Shown here: piece by piece, positions 1-10,169 of the stretch
Layout of the letters: every line of letters begins with the position of its first letter
How positions within the stretch are numbered: the stretch's first letter is position 1
Program-made: the position numbers and the translations under genes
Notes under the pieces: model-generated
Database searches by the model: none
The model's input: only the letters and a program-made list of their open reading frames with translations
Told to the model about the DNA's origin: nothing
Origin: Nostoc sp. XA010
Lineage (GTDB): Bacteria; Cyanobacteriota; Cyanobacteriia; Cyanobacteriales; Nostocaceae
Length of the DNA: 64,000 nucleotides
Direction of reading: 5' to 3'
Assembly (NCBI RefSeq): GCF_020829625.1
Contig: NZ_JAIVFX010000029.1
Span: forward strand, 1-64,000

Positions 1-1
1 C

Positions 2-103
2 TCCGTGGCTAGAAGAACCCAAATCGATCACTTAACTGAGTGCATCGACTCTCTTCGTCAAAATTGGGTGGACTTGTACGATAGCCTCAAAGAGAAAAAG
101 TAA
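2..103 (+). CDS. 3' end of an unidentified gene (partial)
   Basis: An open frame enters from the left edge and ends at TAA 101-103, giving the last 33 residues of a protein. The tail is polar and charged, with an Asp-rich helix-like stretch and a Lys-rich end (LKEKK). Too little is visible to name a family. No other frame stays open across the same bases to a similar stop, and the next gene is convergent, so a gene end here is plausible but not proven. Confidence 0.4.
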   Translation, partial: SVARRTQIDHLTECIDSLRQNWVDLYDSLKEKK

Positions 104-154
104 GTCCAATCATCTTGTTCGCGTAAACAATTCGCGAACACTATTTTCTTTGTT

Positions 155-823
155 TTACCCTCTATTTCTCCTTAACCGAGCAGTATTGGATTGTGACCGA
201 ATCATCCACACTAAAATACCTAAGACTTGCTCTACTGGAGGAATTAAGTACTCAGTTAAATCAATAGTTACAGTGCTGTCCTCTAACTTGAGGAATGTCC
301 ACAGGTTGCCACTAGTAACGCTACCGTAGATAGTAGCAATAGGTTTTTCGTATTTGGCATTAAACCTTTGGGCGGCGATCATTTCTGCGATACACTGCCC
401 CAAACCCCCTTTAAGATTTTCCTTTTTGGCTTCCACTATCACCACTGCTGGGGCTTCAATAAATAACTGTTCTGGTGAAAGGCTGATCAAAAAGTCGTAA
501 AATCCTGCCAGTCCCACTTCTGGTTTAACATTAAATTCTTCTCCAGAAAAGAAACTGATTTGTCTGTTAAAAATTTTTCGGACTTCAAACAAAATTGGGC
601 TGATAATCAATTCTAATCTAGCTTTCTCAGAACCCATTGCAATTGCTAGCTGGATACTTTCTGCTAAAAATTCAGCCAGCAGAGGACTAGGTGAGATTGG
701 TTCTATAGAAGGTAAAAATCGCCCACCTTCTACTAAAGTAAGATTAAAGTCTTGTTTTACTTTTCTTAAAGAAAACTCTCTATAGGATATCAAGTGTCTC
801 CTAGTGACATCCCCTCTCCGCAA
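155..823 (-). CDS. Hypothetical protein with PD-(D/E)XK nuclease-like core
   Basis: A 222-residue open frame. The middle contains a segment resembling the restriction-endonuclease-like fold: an acidic residue in GFYDFLIS (about 108-115), then a strand with E-x-K in VVIVEAKKEN (about 126-135), followed by a helix with a Gln (GGLGQCIAEM). Similar uncharacterised proteins are common in filamentous cyanobacteria and often lie singly in the genome; nuclease activity is inference only. The start is uncertain: the first codon is TTG at 823 and the 5' end overlaps a repeat with CCCCTCT/AGAGGGG arms, so the original start may have been displaced. A TTG at residue 11 is an alternative. No clear ribosome-binding site was seen. 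Confidence 0.6.
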   Translation of the reverse strand: MRRGDVTRRHLISYREFSLRKVKQDFNLTLVEGGRFLPSIEPISPSPLLAEFLAESIQLAIAMGSEKARLELIISPILFEVRKIFNRQISFFSGEEFNVKPEVGLAGFYDFLISLSPEQLFIEAPAVVIVEAKKENLKGGLGQCIAEMIAAQRFNAKYEKPIATIYGSVTSGNLWTFLKLEDSTVTIDLTEYLIPPVEQVLGILVWMIRSQSNTARLRRNRG

Positions 824-846
824 TGCGAAGAGGGGTTAGGGTGAGG
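805..846. repeat. Short inverted repeat at a gene 5' end
   Basis: Arms CCCCTCT and AGAGGGG flank a 12-base spacer, followed by a GGTTAGGGTGAGG tail. This resembles interspersed repeats found elsewhere in Nostoc-type genomes. It covers the presumed start of the upstream-facing hypothetical gene. Confidence 0.5.
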
Positions 847-2580
847 TTACGCTGGATAAATCCGTAAGCGGCGATTTGGTTCTTCGCCAAAACTATGCGA
901 CTTGAGGCGATAATGTTCTACCAACTCATGTTGCATTTTGCGGACTTGGGAAGAACGCGGCAATAATTCGACTGGCTGTCCTTTAGGAATCACAATTTGC
1001 TCAACAGCAAGTCTGGCTTCTTCAAGAGCATCCATCTCATCATCGCTACCATTGTGCAAAAACAGTTGCAATTCTAGATCATCGGCCATCTCTGGGTCAT
1101 CAATGTTCAGCAACCGTCGCAAGCCACGGGTAATTTGGGGAATGGTGCTGGACTTAATTACGTGGATGGGTACATGACGAGCTTTGGCCATTTGGCGTAA
1201 TTTGGCGTGGTTTTTGACGTGCGATCGCAGCGCTAAAATTGCATCAGCAGTATCTATATCTTTTGTCAATACCACGGGCAAAGTTAGCACGCTAATTACC
1301 TGTTCTAGTTGATGGCGACTAACACCATAAGGGTAAACATGCAATGGCAAATCTTCACCATTGGGCCCTGGCTGCCTAGTAGTAGCATCCAAATCAATGC
1401 TTTCAGAATAATTGAAGGATTCATCCAGCAAACGATCAAATTCACTGCGTCCAGTTACCCGCTCTACAGGCAATTGCGGCAGTGCTACCATTTGTCCAGA
1501 TGAACGCCAGCCATTAGCCTGTCGCGCCGATGGGAAAGATTCTTCCACTGTCGCTAGCTGTCCACCGCGACCATTGACAACAGCTAACTGCCTTGTAACA
1601 GCAATTTTACCTTGGTCATCAACGGTTCTTGTTTGTGGGGTAGGCTGACGCCCCCGCAGCAGATTATCTACTGTGTCAGCAACACTTTCGTGTACTGTCC
1701 AGCGTTGGCGCTCCAACATTTCCACAGCGATTTCAAAGGTAGGAGGGGCTTTCCGCTCCAAAACAGTTTTTTGAGAACCTCGCCGTCTGGCTTCATCGTC
1801 TCCCAGCGTCACAGCTTGGATACCCCCAACTAAATCAGCCAGGGTGGGGTTTTTAATCAGATTTTCGATCTGATTCCCGTGGGCAGTACCTACCAACTGT
1901 ACACCCCGTTCCGCAATGGTACGAGCCGCTAAAGCTTCCAGTTCTGTGCCAATTTCATCAATGACAATGACTTCTGGCATGTGGTTTTCCACTGCCTCAA
2001 TCATCACCTGATGCTGTTGATCTGGATGAGCCACTTGCATCCGCCGAGCGCGACCAATGGCAGGGTGAGCAACATCACCATCCCCTGCGATTTCGTTGGA
2101 GGTGTCAATAATCACTACTCGCTTATGCAGTTCATCCGCCAAAACACGGGCAATTTCCCGTAAGGCAGTAGTTTTGCCCACGCCTGGACGCCCCAGCATG
2201 AGAATCGATTTACCAGTTTCTACCAAATCGCGGATCATGCCAATGGTTCCGAATACCGCTCGACCAACGCGACAGGTCAAGCCAATAATCTTACCCGTGC
2301 GGTTGCGGATGGCGCTAATCCGATGCAAAGTTTGCTCAATTCCTGCTCGATTATCTCCGCCAAAGATTCCAACTCGTTGAATACAATCATCTATCTGTTC
2401 TTGAGTAACGGGTACTTCGCTCAGATACTCAGCTTGATTAGGAAACCGAGCCTCTGGGCGACGGCCCAAATCCAAGACCACTTCTACTAAACTATCTCGT
2501 TTGGGATGACTCTCTAGTACTTGTTGCAGGTCTTGGGGCAAAATGTCTAATAACTTTTGGAGATCGTCTGTAATCGTCAT
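847..2580 (-). CDS. R3H domain / SpoIIIAA-like AAA ATPase
   Basis: Predicted cytoplasmic P-loop ATPase of the family that includes sporulation protein SpoIIIAA and the plastid ORF Ycf45; its role in cyanobacteria is not established. The frame is open to 2664, but I place the start at ATG 2580 (MTITDDLQ), preceded by AGAAAG, giving 577 residues. Visible motifs: Walker A GRPGVGKTT and Walker B VIVIDEIG in the N-terminal half, and a C-terminal R3H single-strand nucleic-acid-binding motif containing RKMQHELVEHY and EEPNRRLRIYP at the very end. The domain order (ATPase, charged linker, R3H) matches full-length cyanobacterial homologues. It lies about 95 bp downstream of ldpA on the same strand and may be co-transcribed with it. 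Confidence 0.85.
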   Translation of the reverse strand: MTITDDLQKLLDILPQDLQQVLESHPKRDSLVEVVLDLGRRPEARFPNQAEYLSEVPVTQEQIDDCIQRVGIFGGDNRAGIEQTLHRISAIRNRTGKIIGLTCRVGRAVFGTIGMIRDLVETGKSILMLGRPGVGKTTALREIARVLADELHKRVVIIDTSNEIAGDGDVAHPAIGRARRMQVAHPDQQHQVMIEAVENHMPEVIVIDEIGTELEALAARTIAERGVQLVGTAHGNQIENLIKNPTLADLVGGIQAVTLGDDEARRRGSQKTVLERKAPPTFEIAVEMLERQRWTVHESVADTVDNLLRGRQPTPQTRTVDDQGKIAVTRQLAVVNGRGGQLATVEESFPSARQANGWRSSGQMVALPQLPVERVTGRSEFDRLLDESFNYSESIDLDATTRQPGPNGEDLPLHVYPYGVSRHQLEQVISVLTLPVVLTKDIDTADAILALRSHVKNHAKLRQMAKARHVPIHVIKSSTIPQITRGLRRLLNIDDPEMADDLELQLFLHNGSDDEMDALEEARLAVEQIVIPKGQPVELLPRSSQVRKMQHELVEHYRLKSHSFGEEPNRRLRIYPA

Positions 2581-2676
2581 GCTTTCTATGGTGACGTTTT
2601 TAGAGATAGCGAGGACATTTGCGTGCAGGAGAACCCGCTCTGGGTAATTTCCCGAAACGAGCAATTAACGCTCCTG

Positions 2677-3831
2677 CTATGACTTGATCTGGGAAACGAG
2701 AGAATGGGCAAGTTTTACAGCTTGCCAAAGTAATACGTCATTTTCTTCGAGGCGAAGATTCGCTTGTACATTGGTGTTATTTACCTCCTTATTCTCTAAC
2801 TGTTCGAGAATTGGTGACAGCAGTACGCGGGCGTAGCTACCGTAGGCGACCCCAGAAATAGATGGGGAGGATGAGGGGGATGAGGGGGATGAGGAGGTTG
2901 TTGCTCCCCCTGCTCCCTCATCTCCCCCTGCTCCCCCTGCTCTGTTCAGTAGTCCCATTGCCTTTAACTTAGCAACGGTATAGCTATTTGTGCCTCCTGC
3001 TAACTGCACATATCCCGGTAACTTAGCTGTCAAAACTTTTTGCCCTAATTTCACCGCAGCTATTGTGGTACCATCGCCAATATCACCACTCATGGCACGA
3101 CCGTCGGTTTGCCAAATTAAGGCACTCTTGAGTGGGGCAATCAGGTCATATACTGCTCTTAGGTAGTCAATCATCCCTTCGCCATCGGGACAGCTGATAG
3201 CTAGTAGCTTTAGTTGATCGGCCCACGGTGAAATTGCCTGCCATAATTGCTCAAATTCTGTCAACCGCCCAACTTTTGTATGGATTTCTACGGCATCTAC
3301 TCCCGTTGACATTACCAATGGCGCGATCGCTTGCGGCGTTGACATATAGGAAGTTGTATCAATTCTACCATAAGGACAAACTGGTATACAACGACCGCAG
3401 CCATAGCACTTTTCTGATATTACTCCCGAAAAGTTTTCTTTTACATTGTTAAACACGATTGCTTGTGCCGGACAAATCCGTTCACAGGGTCTAGGGCAAT
3501 CTCTAGGACACTCAGTAGGATTAAATTCTGCTTTCCGAAAATGGGGGTCTTCTCCATCGTTCAGGCTTACCATCAAAAAGGGTGAGTTGCCTTTGTAGCC
3601 AAAGCCTCGCTTTTGGGCATCCGTAGCCAGAGATTTGGCTACAAGTAGCCCTGCTTGTGCTGCTGCAATCACTGCTGGATCAGCTGCAACATCTATGCAG
3701 TCAGCGCCCGCCAAAGTATAGGCTAACGTTAAACTTCTGACTGCCGGTAAATGCTGGAAGCTGGCTCCGCAGATCAGCTTGAACCAGTCACCTTGTTTGA
3801 GAGATTGTAAAGGGGCTAACAGATCAGTCAC
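2677..3831 (-). CDS. ldpA: Circadian input iron-sulfur protein LdpA
   Basis: LdpA is known from Synechococcus as a redox-sensing Fe-S protein that tunes circadian period with light. The N-terminus (LLAPLQSLKQGDWFKLICGAS) and two cysteine clusters, CPRDCPRPCERICP and CYGCGRCIPVCPYGR (about residues 108-157), match the family and would hold two 4Fe-4S clusters. Start is GTG 3831, giving 384 residues. Oddity: residues about 296-333 are a low-complexity Gly/Ser/Pro stretch (AGGAGGDEGAGG, then SSSPSSPSSSPS), encoded by the same G-rich repeat found between genes, plus a palindromic-repeat piece; the frame is kept. It diverges from the large kinase gene at 3958. Confidence 0.85.
   Translation of the reverse strand: MTDLLAPLQSLKQGDWFKLICGASFQHLPAVRSLTLAYTLAGADCIDVAADPAVIAAAQAGLLVAKSLATDAQKRGFGYKGNSPFLMVSLNDGEDPHFRKAEFNPTECPRDCPRPCERICPAQAIVFNNVKENFSGVISEKCYGCGRCIPVCPYGRIDTTSYMSTPQAIAPLVMSTGVDAVEIHTKVGRLTEFEQLWQAISPWADQLKLLAISCPDGEGMIDYLRAVYDLIAPLKSALIWQTDGRAMSGDIGDGTTIAAVKLGQKVLTAKLPGYVQLAGGTNSYTVAKLKAMGLLNRAGGAGGDEGAGGATTSSSPSSPSSSPSISGVAYGSYARVLLSPILEQLENKEVNNTNVQANLRLEENDVLLWQAVKLAHSLVSQIKS
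2835..2945. repeat. Dispersed repeats inserted in frame in ldpA
   Basis: Tandem variants of a GGGGATGAG / CCCCTGCTC unit sit next to a GCGTAGCTACCGTAGGCGA piece. Both resemble repeats seen between genes in this window (for example 18.6, 42.9 and 30.3 kb). They interrupt the C-terminal part of ldpA but preserve the reading frame. Confidence 0.7.
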
Positions 3832-3957
3832 TATTCTATTATGCGTTTATGCGACTAAAAATAGTACTCCGCGATCAAGAAAAAGTCCGGATTTCTTGAT
3901 TCAGGGCATTGGGTATGGGGCACTTGTACGTAGGTTAAAAGCTAGCAATTACAGCTA

Positions 3958-6900
3958 ATGCAACAGCTAAAACAGCTACAGGAACAACAAAAGTTAATTG
4001 GAGCGATCGCTCTTGATATTCGCAAGTCCTTGAAGTTTCAAGACATCCTCGCTAAGAGTGTCAAAGAAGTCCGCCAGTTACTCAAGGCTGATCGCGTGTT
4101 GGTGTATCAATTTACTCATCAGATACAGGGTAAAGTTATAGCTGAGTCGGTTTTACCCCAATGGACACCAACATTAGGGTTTGAGATTGGACAAGAGGCA
4201 AGGGAGCTCTTAGCTGGGAGCAAGGGGGAAAGTTTCCCTTTTTCCCCCTGCGTCTTCATTGAAAATACCTGTTTTCAGCAAAGCCAAGGGGAAGAATACT
4301 ACCAAGGAAAAATTTGGGCAGCAACGAACATTTACGAAGCGGCTTTAAGCGATCGCCATATTCAAATTTTGGAACAGTTTCAAGTCAAGGCGAATTTAGT
4401 TGTCCCCATTTTGTTAGATAACCAAGGGACTCCAGCAGTTGAATGGGGGCTATTCATCGTGCATCAATGTTCTGTCCCCCGCCAATGGCAAACATTTGAG
4501 GTAGAATTTCTCAACCAACTGACGGTACAACTAGCGATCGCTATCCAACAAGCCCAACTCCACGACAACCTGCAAACCCTCAAAGCTGAGTTAGAAGCCA
4601 AAGTAGAGGAACGCACTACTGCACTACAGGAAAGCGATCGCGGATTCCGTGCATTCAATAACACTTTCCAATTCACAGGACTGCTAACGCCAGATGGCAT
4701 TTTATTAGAAGCAAACCAGACTGCGCTAAGTTTTGGCGGGCTTAAGCTTGAAGATGTGATTAATCGCCCTTTTTGGGAAGCACACTGGTGGACGATTTCA
4801 CCTCAAATTCAAGAAAAATTAAAACAAGCGATCGCTCGTGCAGCTCAAGGGGAGTTTGTCCGCTATGAAGTTGATGTTCTCGGCGCAAATAACCGAGTAG
4901 CAACAATCGATTTTTCACTGCGTCCGTTGCAAAACGAAACGGGTCAAGTCGTTTTGTTGATTCTAGAAGGGCAAGATATCACCGAACGCAAAGCAACAGA
5001 ACTCGCGTTGTCTGAGCCTGAAGTGATGTTGTACTTGATTGAAGATAATCTACCCAATGGCGCAGTTTATCGGGTGATCCGCGAATTGGATGGTAGCGAT
5101 CGCTTTTCCTACCTGAGTGCGGGGATTGAAAAACTGATGGAAGTCAAGGCAGAAGATACACTCAGGGATTCATCTCTGCTTTATCGCCAGTTTCTCGCAG
5201 AGGATATCCCCCGGCTACAAGCAGCCGTTGCAGAGTCCTGCCTGAATCTGTCTGTGTTAGATATTCAACTGCGAATCCGAACGCCCAGTGGTAAACTCAA
5301 ATGGTTTCATTTTCGTTCTACACCACGTCAGTTGAAAAATGGGCGTGTGGCTTGGGATGGACTGGTGGTAGATGTCACCGACCTCAAGCGCAGTGAAGAA
5401 ATATTGCGTCAAAGTGAAGAACGTTGGCAATTAGCGATCGCAGGTACTGATGAAGGAATTTGGGATTGGGACATATCTACTAATCAAACCTTCCGGTCTG
5501 AGCGTTGGTTCACAATTTTAGGATATGAACCTAACGAATTTAGCGATCGCGATGATGAGTGGAGTATTCGCATTCATCCTGATGATTATACCAGAGTCAT
5601 AGCTGCACAAAAAGCTTATTTGCTTGGGCAAGTTGCCGATTATAACCTTGAATATCGTCTGCGGTGCAAGGATGGCAGTTATCGCTGGGTGCGATCGCGG
5701 GCCAAAGCAATCTGGAATGAACAAGGAAATCCAGTTCGATTGGTCGGTTCACTTGGGGACATTAGCGAACGCAAACAAGCTGAGGAAAAACTCCAACAAA
5801 GTGAAGCGCAGCTAGCCACTACTCAACAGATCGCCCATGTAGGCAGTTGGGAATGGAACTTAGAAACGAAAAAGTGCTGCTGGTCAATAGAAACTTTTCG
5901 CATTTTTGGTCTAGATCCAACTCAAAGCGAACCCACCCAGGCAGAATTCCTCCAGATGCTTCATCCAGAGGATCGAGAACTGTTCCAGACCAATTTGGAA
6001 CAGGCGATTGCCCAAAAAACCCCTTTCAATATTGAGTATCGAATTGTCCGACCCAATAGCTCAGTCCGCTACCTTGAGGGGAAAGCAGAGATAGCTTATA
6101 ATCCTCAAGGGAATGCAGTTAAGTTATTTGGATCTATCCTAGATATTACACAACGAAAACAAACTGAATTAGAAATTATTCGTAGTCGTGACCTTCTAGA
6201 AGCTGTTTATAATGAATCTGCTGATGCGCTCTTTCTTGTGGATGTAGAAACTTTACAGACCACTGACTGTAACGATCAAGCAGTGAAGCTATTTGCAGCC
6301 TCTAGCAAAGCTGAACTCATTAATATTGAAGGTCACACTCTGCAAAAACAACAGTTCACCCCTGATCAGTTAACCTCCATAACCGAAGAAATGAACCAGC
6401 AAGGGTTTTGGAGTCGAGAAATGGAATATGTTACCAAGCAGGGCAATCCCTTTTGGGGAAACATAGCAGCCAAAAAAATCACAGTTGCCGGCAATGTGAT
6501 GAACTTAGTACGAGTCACAGATATCACTGTGTTCAAGCGTATTGCAGAAGATCGCAAGCAAGCAGAAGCAGCCCTGCAAGAAAGTGAAGCCCGGTTCCAG
6601 GCATTTATGAACAATAGCCCCGTGCTAGCTTGGATCACTGATGCGGACGGGCGTGTACTTTACTCAAACCAAACATACCTGCGGACATTTAAATTACTAC
6701 CCGAACAGGTGATTGGACAATCCATTTTTGATCTCTACCCAGATGAAATTGCTCGGCAGCATTTTGATCGCATTCAGACAGTTATACAGACAAATCAGGT
6801 AATTGAGGCAATCGAAGTTGCTTCCCGACCAGACGGCACCCTTGGAGAGTTCTTGGTATATAAGTTCCCGATTCTGGGATTGTCTGCACTAAAGCTAGTG

Positions 6901-8337
6901 GGTAGGGTGGCGATCGACATTACAGAACGGAAGATTTTAGAGCGAGAACTGGCTCACAAGCAAAAGTTATTGGATACTTTCATCAATAGCGCACCTGTTG
7001 GTATAACCATTCTGGATCAGGAACTGCGTTATTCATTGATTAATGAAGCATTAGCAGAAATTAATGGTATTCCCGCAGCCGCGCATATTGGCAAAACTCT
7101 GTGCGAGATTGTCCCTGATTTGGCACCAAGGCTCGAACCGATCTTTGAACATGTTTTAACCACGGGTGAAGCGATTCTGGATTTGGAAATCAGTGGAGAA
7201 ACTCCAAAACTCCCCGGTGTAATCAGGACTTGGCTAGCTTCCTACTTTCCGATTCAGTCTGAAGCTGATCAACCCATTAGCATGGGCATTGTCGTAGTTG
7301 AAATCAGCGATCGCAAACGCGCTGAACAAATGTTAGAACTGCAAGCAGTAATTACCCGTAATATGGCAGAGGGAATTTGCCTAGTTCGTGCCACAGATGG
7401 CGTATTTGTCTACGCTAATCCTAAATTCGAGCAGATGTTTGGCTATGCATCTGGTGAATTAATTGGTCAGCATGTATCGATTATCAACTACGGTGACGAA
7501 CATAATACACCTGAAGAAGTTAACCAGGCAATTAGGACTGCTGTCTTGCAACATGGTGAGGCAAACTATGAAGTTTATAAGGTTAAAAAAGATGGCACTC
7601 CCTTCTGGTGTAGGGCGAACGCTTCCATTTTTGAGCATCCTGAGTATGGAAGTGTCGTTGTGGCTATCCAACAAGATATCACTGAGCATAAGCAAACGCA
7701 GGAAAAAATTAAAGCCTCTTTGAGAGAAAAGGAGGTATTACTCAAAGAAATTCACCATCGTGTTAAAAACAATTTAGGAATTGTCAGCAGTTTGCTGCAA
7801 ATGCAGTGCAGACGTACACAAGATCCTCTGGTGACAGCTATTCTGCGCGATAGCCAAAACCGCATTGCCTCCATTGCCTTGGTTCATGAAAAGTTATACC
7901 GCTCTGAAGACCTCGCTGATATTGATTTCGCTCAATACATCCCAGATTTAACAACTCATTTATTTGATTCTTATAACGTCAGTTCTAGCCAGATTCAACT
8001 GAATATTCAAGTTGATAATGCTAGCCTTGACATCGAAACCGCCATTCCCTGTGGCTTGATTATCAATGAACTGGTTTCCAATGCTTTGAAATACGCTTTT
8101 GTTGGTAATCGTAGAGGGGAAATTGAGGTTAAGTTTTATCAAGAATCCGAGTCTACTTTGACACTCATTATTCGAGATAATGGTGTTGGTTTACCTAAAA
8201 ATTTTGATAGCAAGAAAGCTAAAACACTCGGTATAACTCTTATCCAGGGTTTAGTCAAGCAACTAAGAGGAAAGCTCGAAATTGACTCTCGCCAGGGAAC
8301 ACAGTTCAAAATTACTTTTACAAACAGCCAGGCATGA
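3958..8337 (+). CDS. GAF / eight-PAS sensor histidine kinase (HisKA_2 type)
   Basis: A predicted soluble sensor kinase of 1459 residues. The order is: GAF domain (about 10-200), a short coiled coil, about eight PAS/PAC repeats (starting near 225, 355, 490, 620, 745, 875, 1005 and 1130), then a HisKA_2-type dimerisation domain with H-box EIHHRVKNNLGIV (His about 1265) and a HATPase domain with N-box NELVSNALKYA and G-box DNGVGLP. The GAF has Arg where bilin-binding relatives have Cys before His (SDRHIQIL), so it probably binds no bilin. No transmembrane segment is seen. The stop overlaps the next start (ATGA, 8334-8337), so the two are translationally coupled and probably act as a pair. Confidence 0.9.
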   Translation: MQQLKQLQEQQKLIGAIALDIRKSLKFQDILAKSVKEVRQLLKADRVLVYQFTHQIQGKVIAESVLPQWTPTLGFEIGQEARELLAGSKGESFPFSPCVFIENTCFQQSQGEEYYQGKIWAATNIYEAALSDRHIQILEQFQVKANLVVPILLDNQGTPAVEWGLFIVHQCSVPRQWQTFEVEFLNQLTVQLAIAIQQAQLHDNLQTLKAELEAKVEERTTALQESDRGFRAFNNTFQFTGLLTPDGILLEANQTALSFGGLKLEDVINRPFWEAHWWTISPQIQEKLKQAIARAAQGEFVRYEVDVLGANNRVATIDFSLRPLQNETGQVVLLILEGQDITERKATELALSEPEVMLYLIEDNLPNGAVYRVIRELDGSDRFSYLSAGIEKLMEVKAEDTLRDSSLLYRQFLAEDIPRLQAAVAESCLNLSVLDIQLRIRTPSGKLKWFHFRSTPRQLKNGRVAWDGLVVDVTDLKRSEEILRQSEERWQLAIAGTDEGIWDWDISTNQTFRSERWFTILGYEPNEFSDRDDEWSIRIHPDDYTRVIAAQKAYLLGQVADYNLEYRLRCKDGSYRWVRSRAKAIWNEQGNPVRLVGSLGDISERKQAEEKLQQSEAQLATTQQIAHVGSWEWNLETKKCCWSIETFRIFGLDPTQSEPTQAEFLQMLHPEDRELFQTNLEQAIAQKTPFNIEYRIVRPNSSVRYLEGKAEIAYNPQGNAVKLFGSILDITQRKQTELEIIRSRDLLEAVYNESADALFLVDVETLQTTDCNDQAVKLFAASSKAELINIEGHTLQKQQFTPDQLTSITEEMNQQGFWSREMEYVTKQGNPFWGNIAAKKITVAGNVMNLVRVTDITVFKRIAEDRKQAEAALQESEARFQAFMNNSPVLAWITDADGRVLYSNQTYLRTFKLLPEQVIGQSIFDLYPDEIARQHFDRIQTVIQTNQVIEAIEVASRPDGTLGEFLVYKFPILGLSALKLVGRVAIDITERKILERELAHKQKLLDTFINSAPVGITILDQELRYSLINEALAEINGIPAAAHIGKTLCEIVPDLAPRLEPIFEHVLTTGEAILDLEISGETPKLPGVIRTWLASYFPIQSEADQPISMGIVVVEISDRKRAEQMLELQAVITRNMAEGICLVRATDGVFVYANPKFEQMFGYASGELIGQHVSIINYGDEHNTPEEVNQAIRTAVLQHGEANYEVYKVKKDGTPFWCRANASIFEHPEYGSVVVAIQQDITEHKQTQEKIKASLREKEVLLKEIHHRVKNNLGIVSSLLQMQCRRTQDPLVTAILRDSQNRIASIALVHEKLYRSEDLADIDFAQYIPDLTTHLFDSYNVSSSQIQLNIQVDNASLDIETAIPCGLIINELVSNALKYAFVGNRRGEIEVKFYQESESTLTLIIRDNGVGLPKNFDSKKAKTLGITLIQGLVKQLRGKLEIDSRQGTQFKITFTNSQA

Positions 8338-9956
8338 ACACAATTGGTATCCCATCAAATCTACATACCAAGGAGACAGTTAGAATCCTTGTTGTTGAAG
8401 ATGAATATATTCTTGCAATTAATTTGCAAGAAAGTTTAGAGTCTCTGGGATACACTGTTTTAGATATAGCCGATTCTGCACAAGGGGCAATTGTAAAAGC
8501 AACCGAATTGCGCCCAAACCTAATTTTAATGGATATCAGATTACGGGGTGAAATAGACGGTATCCAGGCAGCAGAGCAAATTTGGCATAATTTGCAAATT
8601 CCTGCTATTTATGTCACAGGGCACTCCGACAAAAGCACTGTAGATCGGGCAACACTGACATCCTCCTTTGGATATATTCTCAAACCGATCAAGGAGCAAG
8701 AACTCTACGTTGCCATTCAAACAGCACTAAATCGTTACGATCGCGAGCAATTTTTGAGTTCTATCCTTCGAGAAATGGGAGACGGAGTGATTGTAGTCGA
8801 TCTTCAGTTAACCATCAAGTACCTAAATCAGGTAGCTGAAGCATTGACAGGGTGGCGATGGAATGAAGCCAAGGGAAGAATGTTAACCGAGGTGTTCAAG
8901 CTTGTTGATGAACAAACTCAGATCCCCGCTCAAAATCCAATTATCGCAGCCCTGCAACAAAAAACTACTATCTATCTAGACAATCGCATCTTACTAGTTG
9001 CCAGAGACGGCACAACTATACCAGTAGCTGATAGCGCTACTCCTCTAAGAAATAATAATGGTGTAATTACAGGAGCCGTAGTAGTTTTTCGGGATGACAC
9101 GCAACGAAGGCTAACTGAAGAACACAATCTCGCAACTGAACGTGCCCAACAACTACGAATTCAAGCGGCAGAACTTCAACGGCTGAACCAATTGAAAGAG
9201 GATTTTCTCGCAACCACTTCTCATGAAATGCGAACGCCCTTGTCAAACATCAAAATGACAATCTCCGCCCTAGAAAATCTTCTTGATCGGCAGGGTATCT
9301 TAAATTCAAACGCACTTTCGCCATCTGAATCTGTAGCCCGCTACTTAACTATCCTGCGTGAACAATGCGAACAAGAACTAGATTTAATAGACAATTTACT
9401 GTATATGCGAATGATTGATGCAGATGTCTATCCGTTGGAATTAACTTTAATTCAACTCCAAACTTGGCTGCCTCACGTTGCCGAGTATTTTGGGGAACGG
9501 GCTGGAGTTAGGCAACAGACTTTCCAAGTTAGTGTTCCTCCAAATTTACCACCTTTAGTTACAGACTTGGCTAGCTTGACTGAAATTGTCTCAGAGTTAC
9601 TCAACAATGCTTGTAAATTTACTCCTCCTCATGAACAGATTATGGTAAATGTTCAGGTAATCGACACCACAAAAAGTCTAATAAATGAGGATGCTAAATC
9701 TGGTGTATTAGATAATCTTCAATCCTATTTTCAAATCACAATTAGCAATTCTGGGGTGATAATTCCTCAAAAAGAACAATCTCGAATCTTTGAGCCGTTT
9801 TACCGAATTCCTCAAAGCGATCGCTGGCAACATAGCGGTACAGGATTAGGTTTAGCATTAGTGAAGAAGTTAGTAGAATATCTCCAAGGCACAATTGAAG
9901 TTACGAGTTCTCAGGGCTGGACAACGTTCACAGTTCAACTGCCGTTAACCGTGTGA
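8334..9956 (+). CDS. Response regulator-PAS-histidine kinase
   Basis: A 540-residue protein starting in a 4-base overlap with the upstream kinase. The receiver domain (about 18-130) has acidic residues in VVEDEY, the phospho-acceptor Asp in LILMDIRLRG (about 65) and the conserved Lys in YILKPIKEQE. A PAS domain follows (about 140-255), then HisKA with SHEMRTPLSNI (His about 297) and a HATPase domain ending GTGLGLALVKKLVEY. The coupling suggests the HisKA_2 kinase at 3958 phosphorylates this receiver, which then controls the second kinase; that flow is inference. No output DNA-binding domain is present, so a further partner is needed. Confidence 0.9.
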   Translation: MNTIGIPSNLHTKETVRILVVEDEYILAINLQESLESLGYTVLDIADSAQGAIVKATELRPNLILMDIRLRGEIDGIQAAEQIWHNLQIPAIYVTGHSDKSTVDRATLTSSFGYILKPIKEQELYVAIQTALNRYDREQFLSSILREMGDGVIVVDLQLTIKYLNQVAEALTGWRWNEAKGRMLTEVFKLVDEQTQIPAQNPIIAALQQKTTIYLDNRILLVARDGTTIPVADSATPLRNNNGVITGAVVVFRDDTQRRLTEEHNLATERAQQLRIQAAELQRLNQLKEDFLATTSHEMRTPLSNIKMTISALENLLDRQGILNSNALSPSESVARYLTILREQCEQELDLIDNLLYMRMIDADVYPLELTLIQLQTWLPHVAEYFGERAGVRQQTFQVSVPPNLPPLVTDLASLTEIVSELLNNACKFTPPHEQIMVNVQVIDTTKSLINEDAKSGVLDNLQSYFQITISNSGVIIPQKEQSRIFEPFYRIPQSDRWQHSGTGLGLALVKKLVEYLQGTIEVTSSQGWTTFTVQLPLTV

Positions 9957-10169
9957 CCTTTGGCAGGGGGCAGGGGGAGAACTACATACATAAATGTAGG
10001 GCTACTGAACTAAGGACGCATTATTTCACACGAACAGCACGTCTCGAAATAAATATTTAACCAAAGAGCATAAATAAATTTATTTGCTCTGAAACCCTCT
10101 ATTGCTAGGAAATTCCAGAATCTTTCTCCTCTGCCCCTTGTCCTCTTCATTGGCCAAGTTCGCTGTTGC

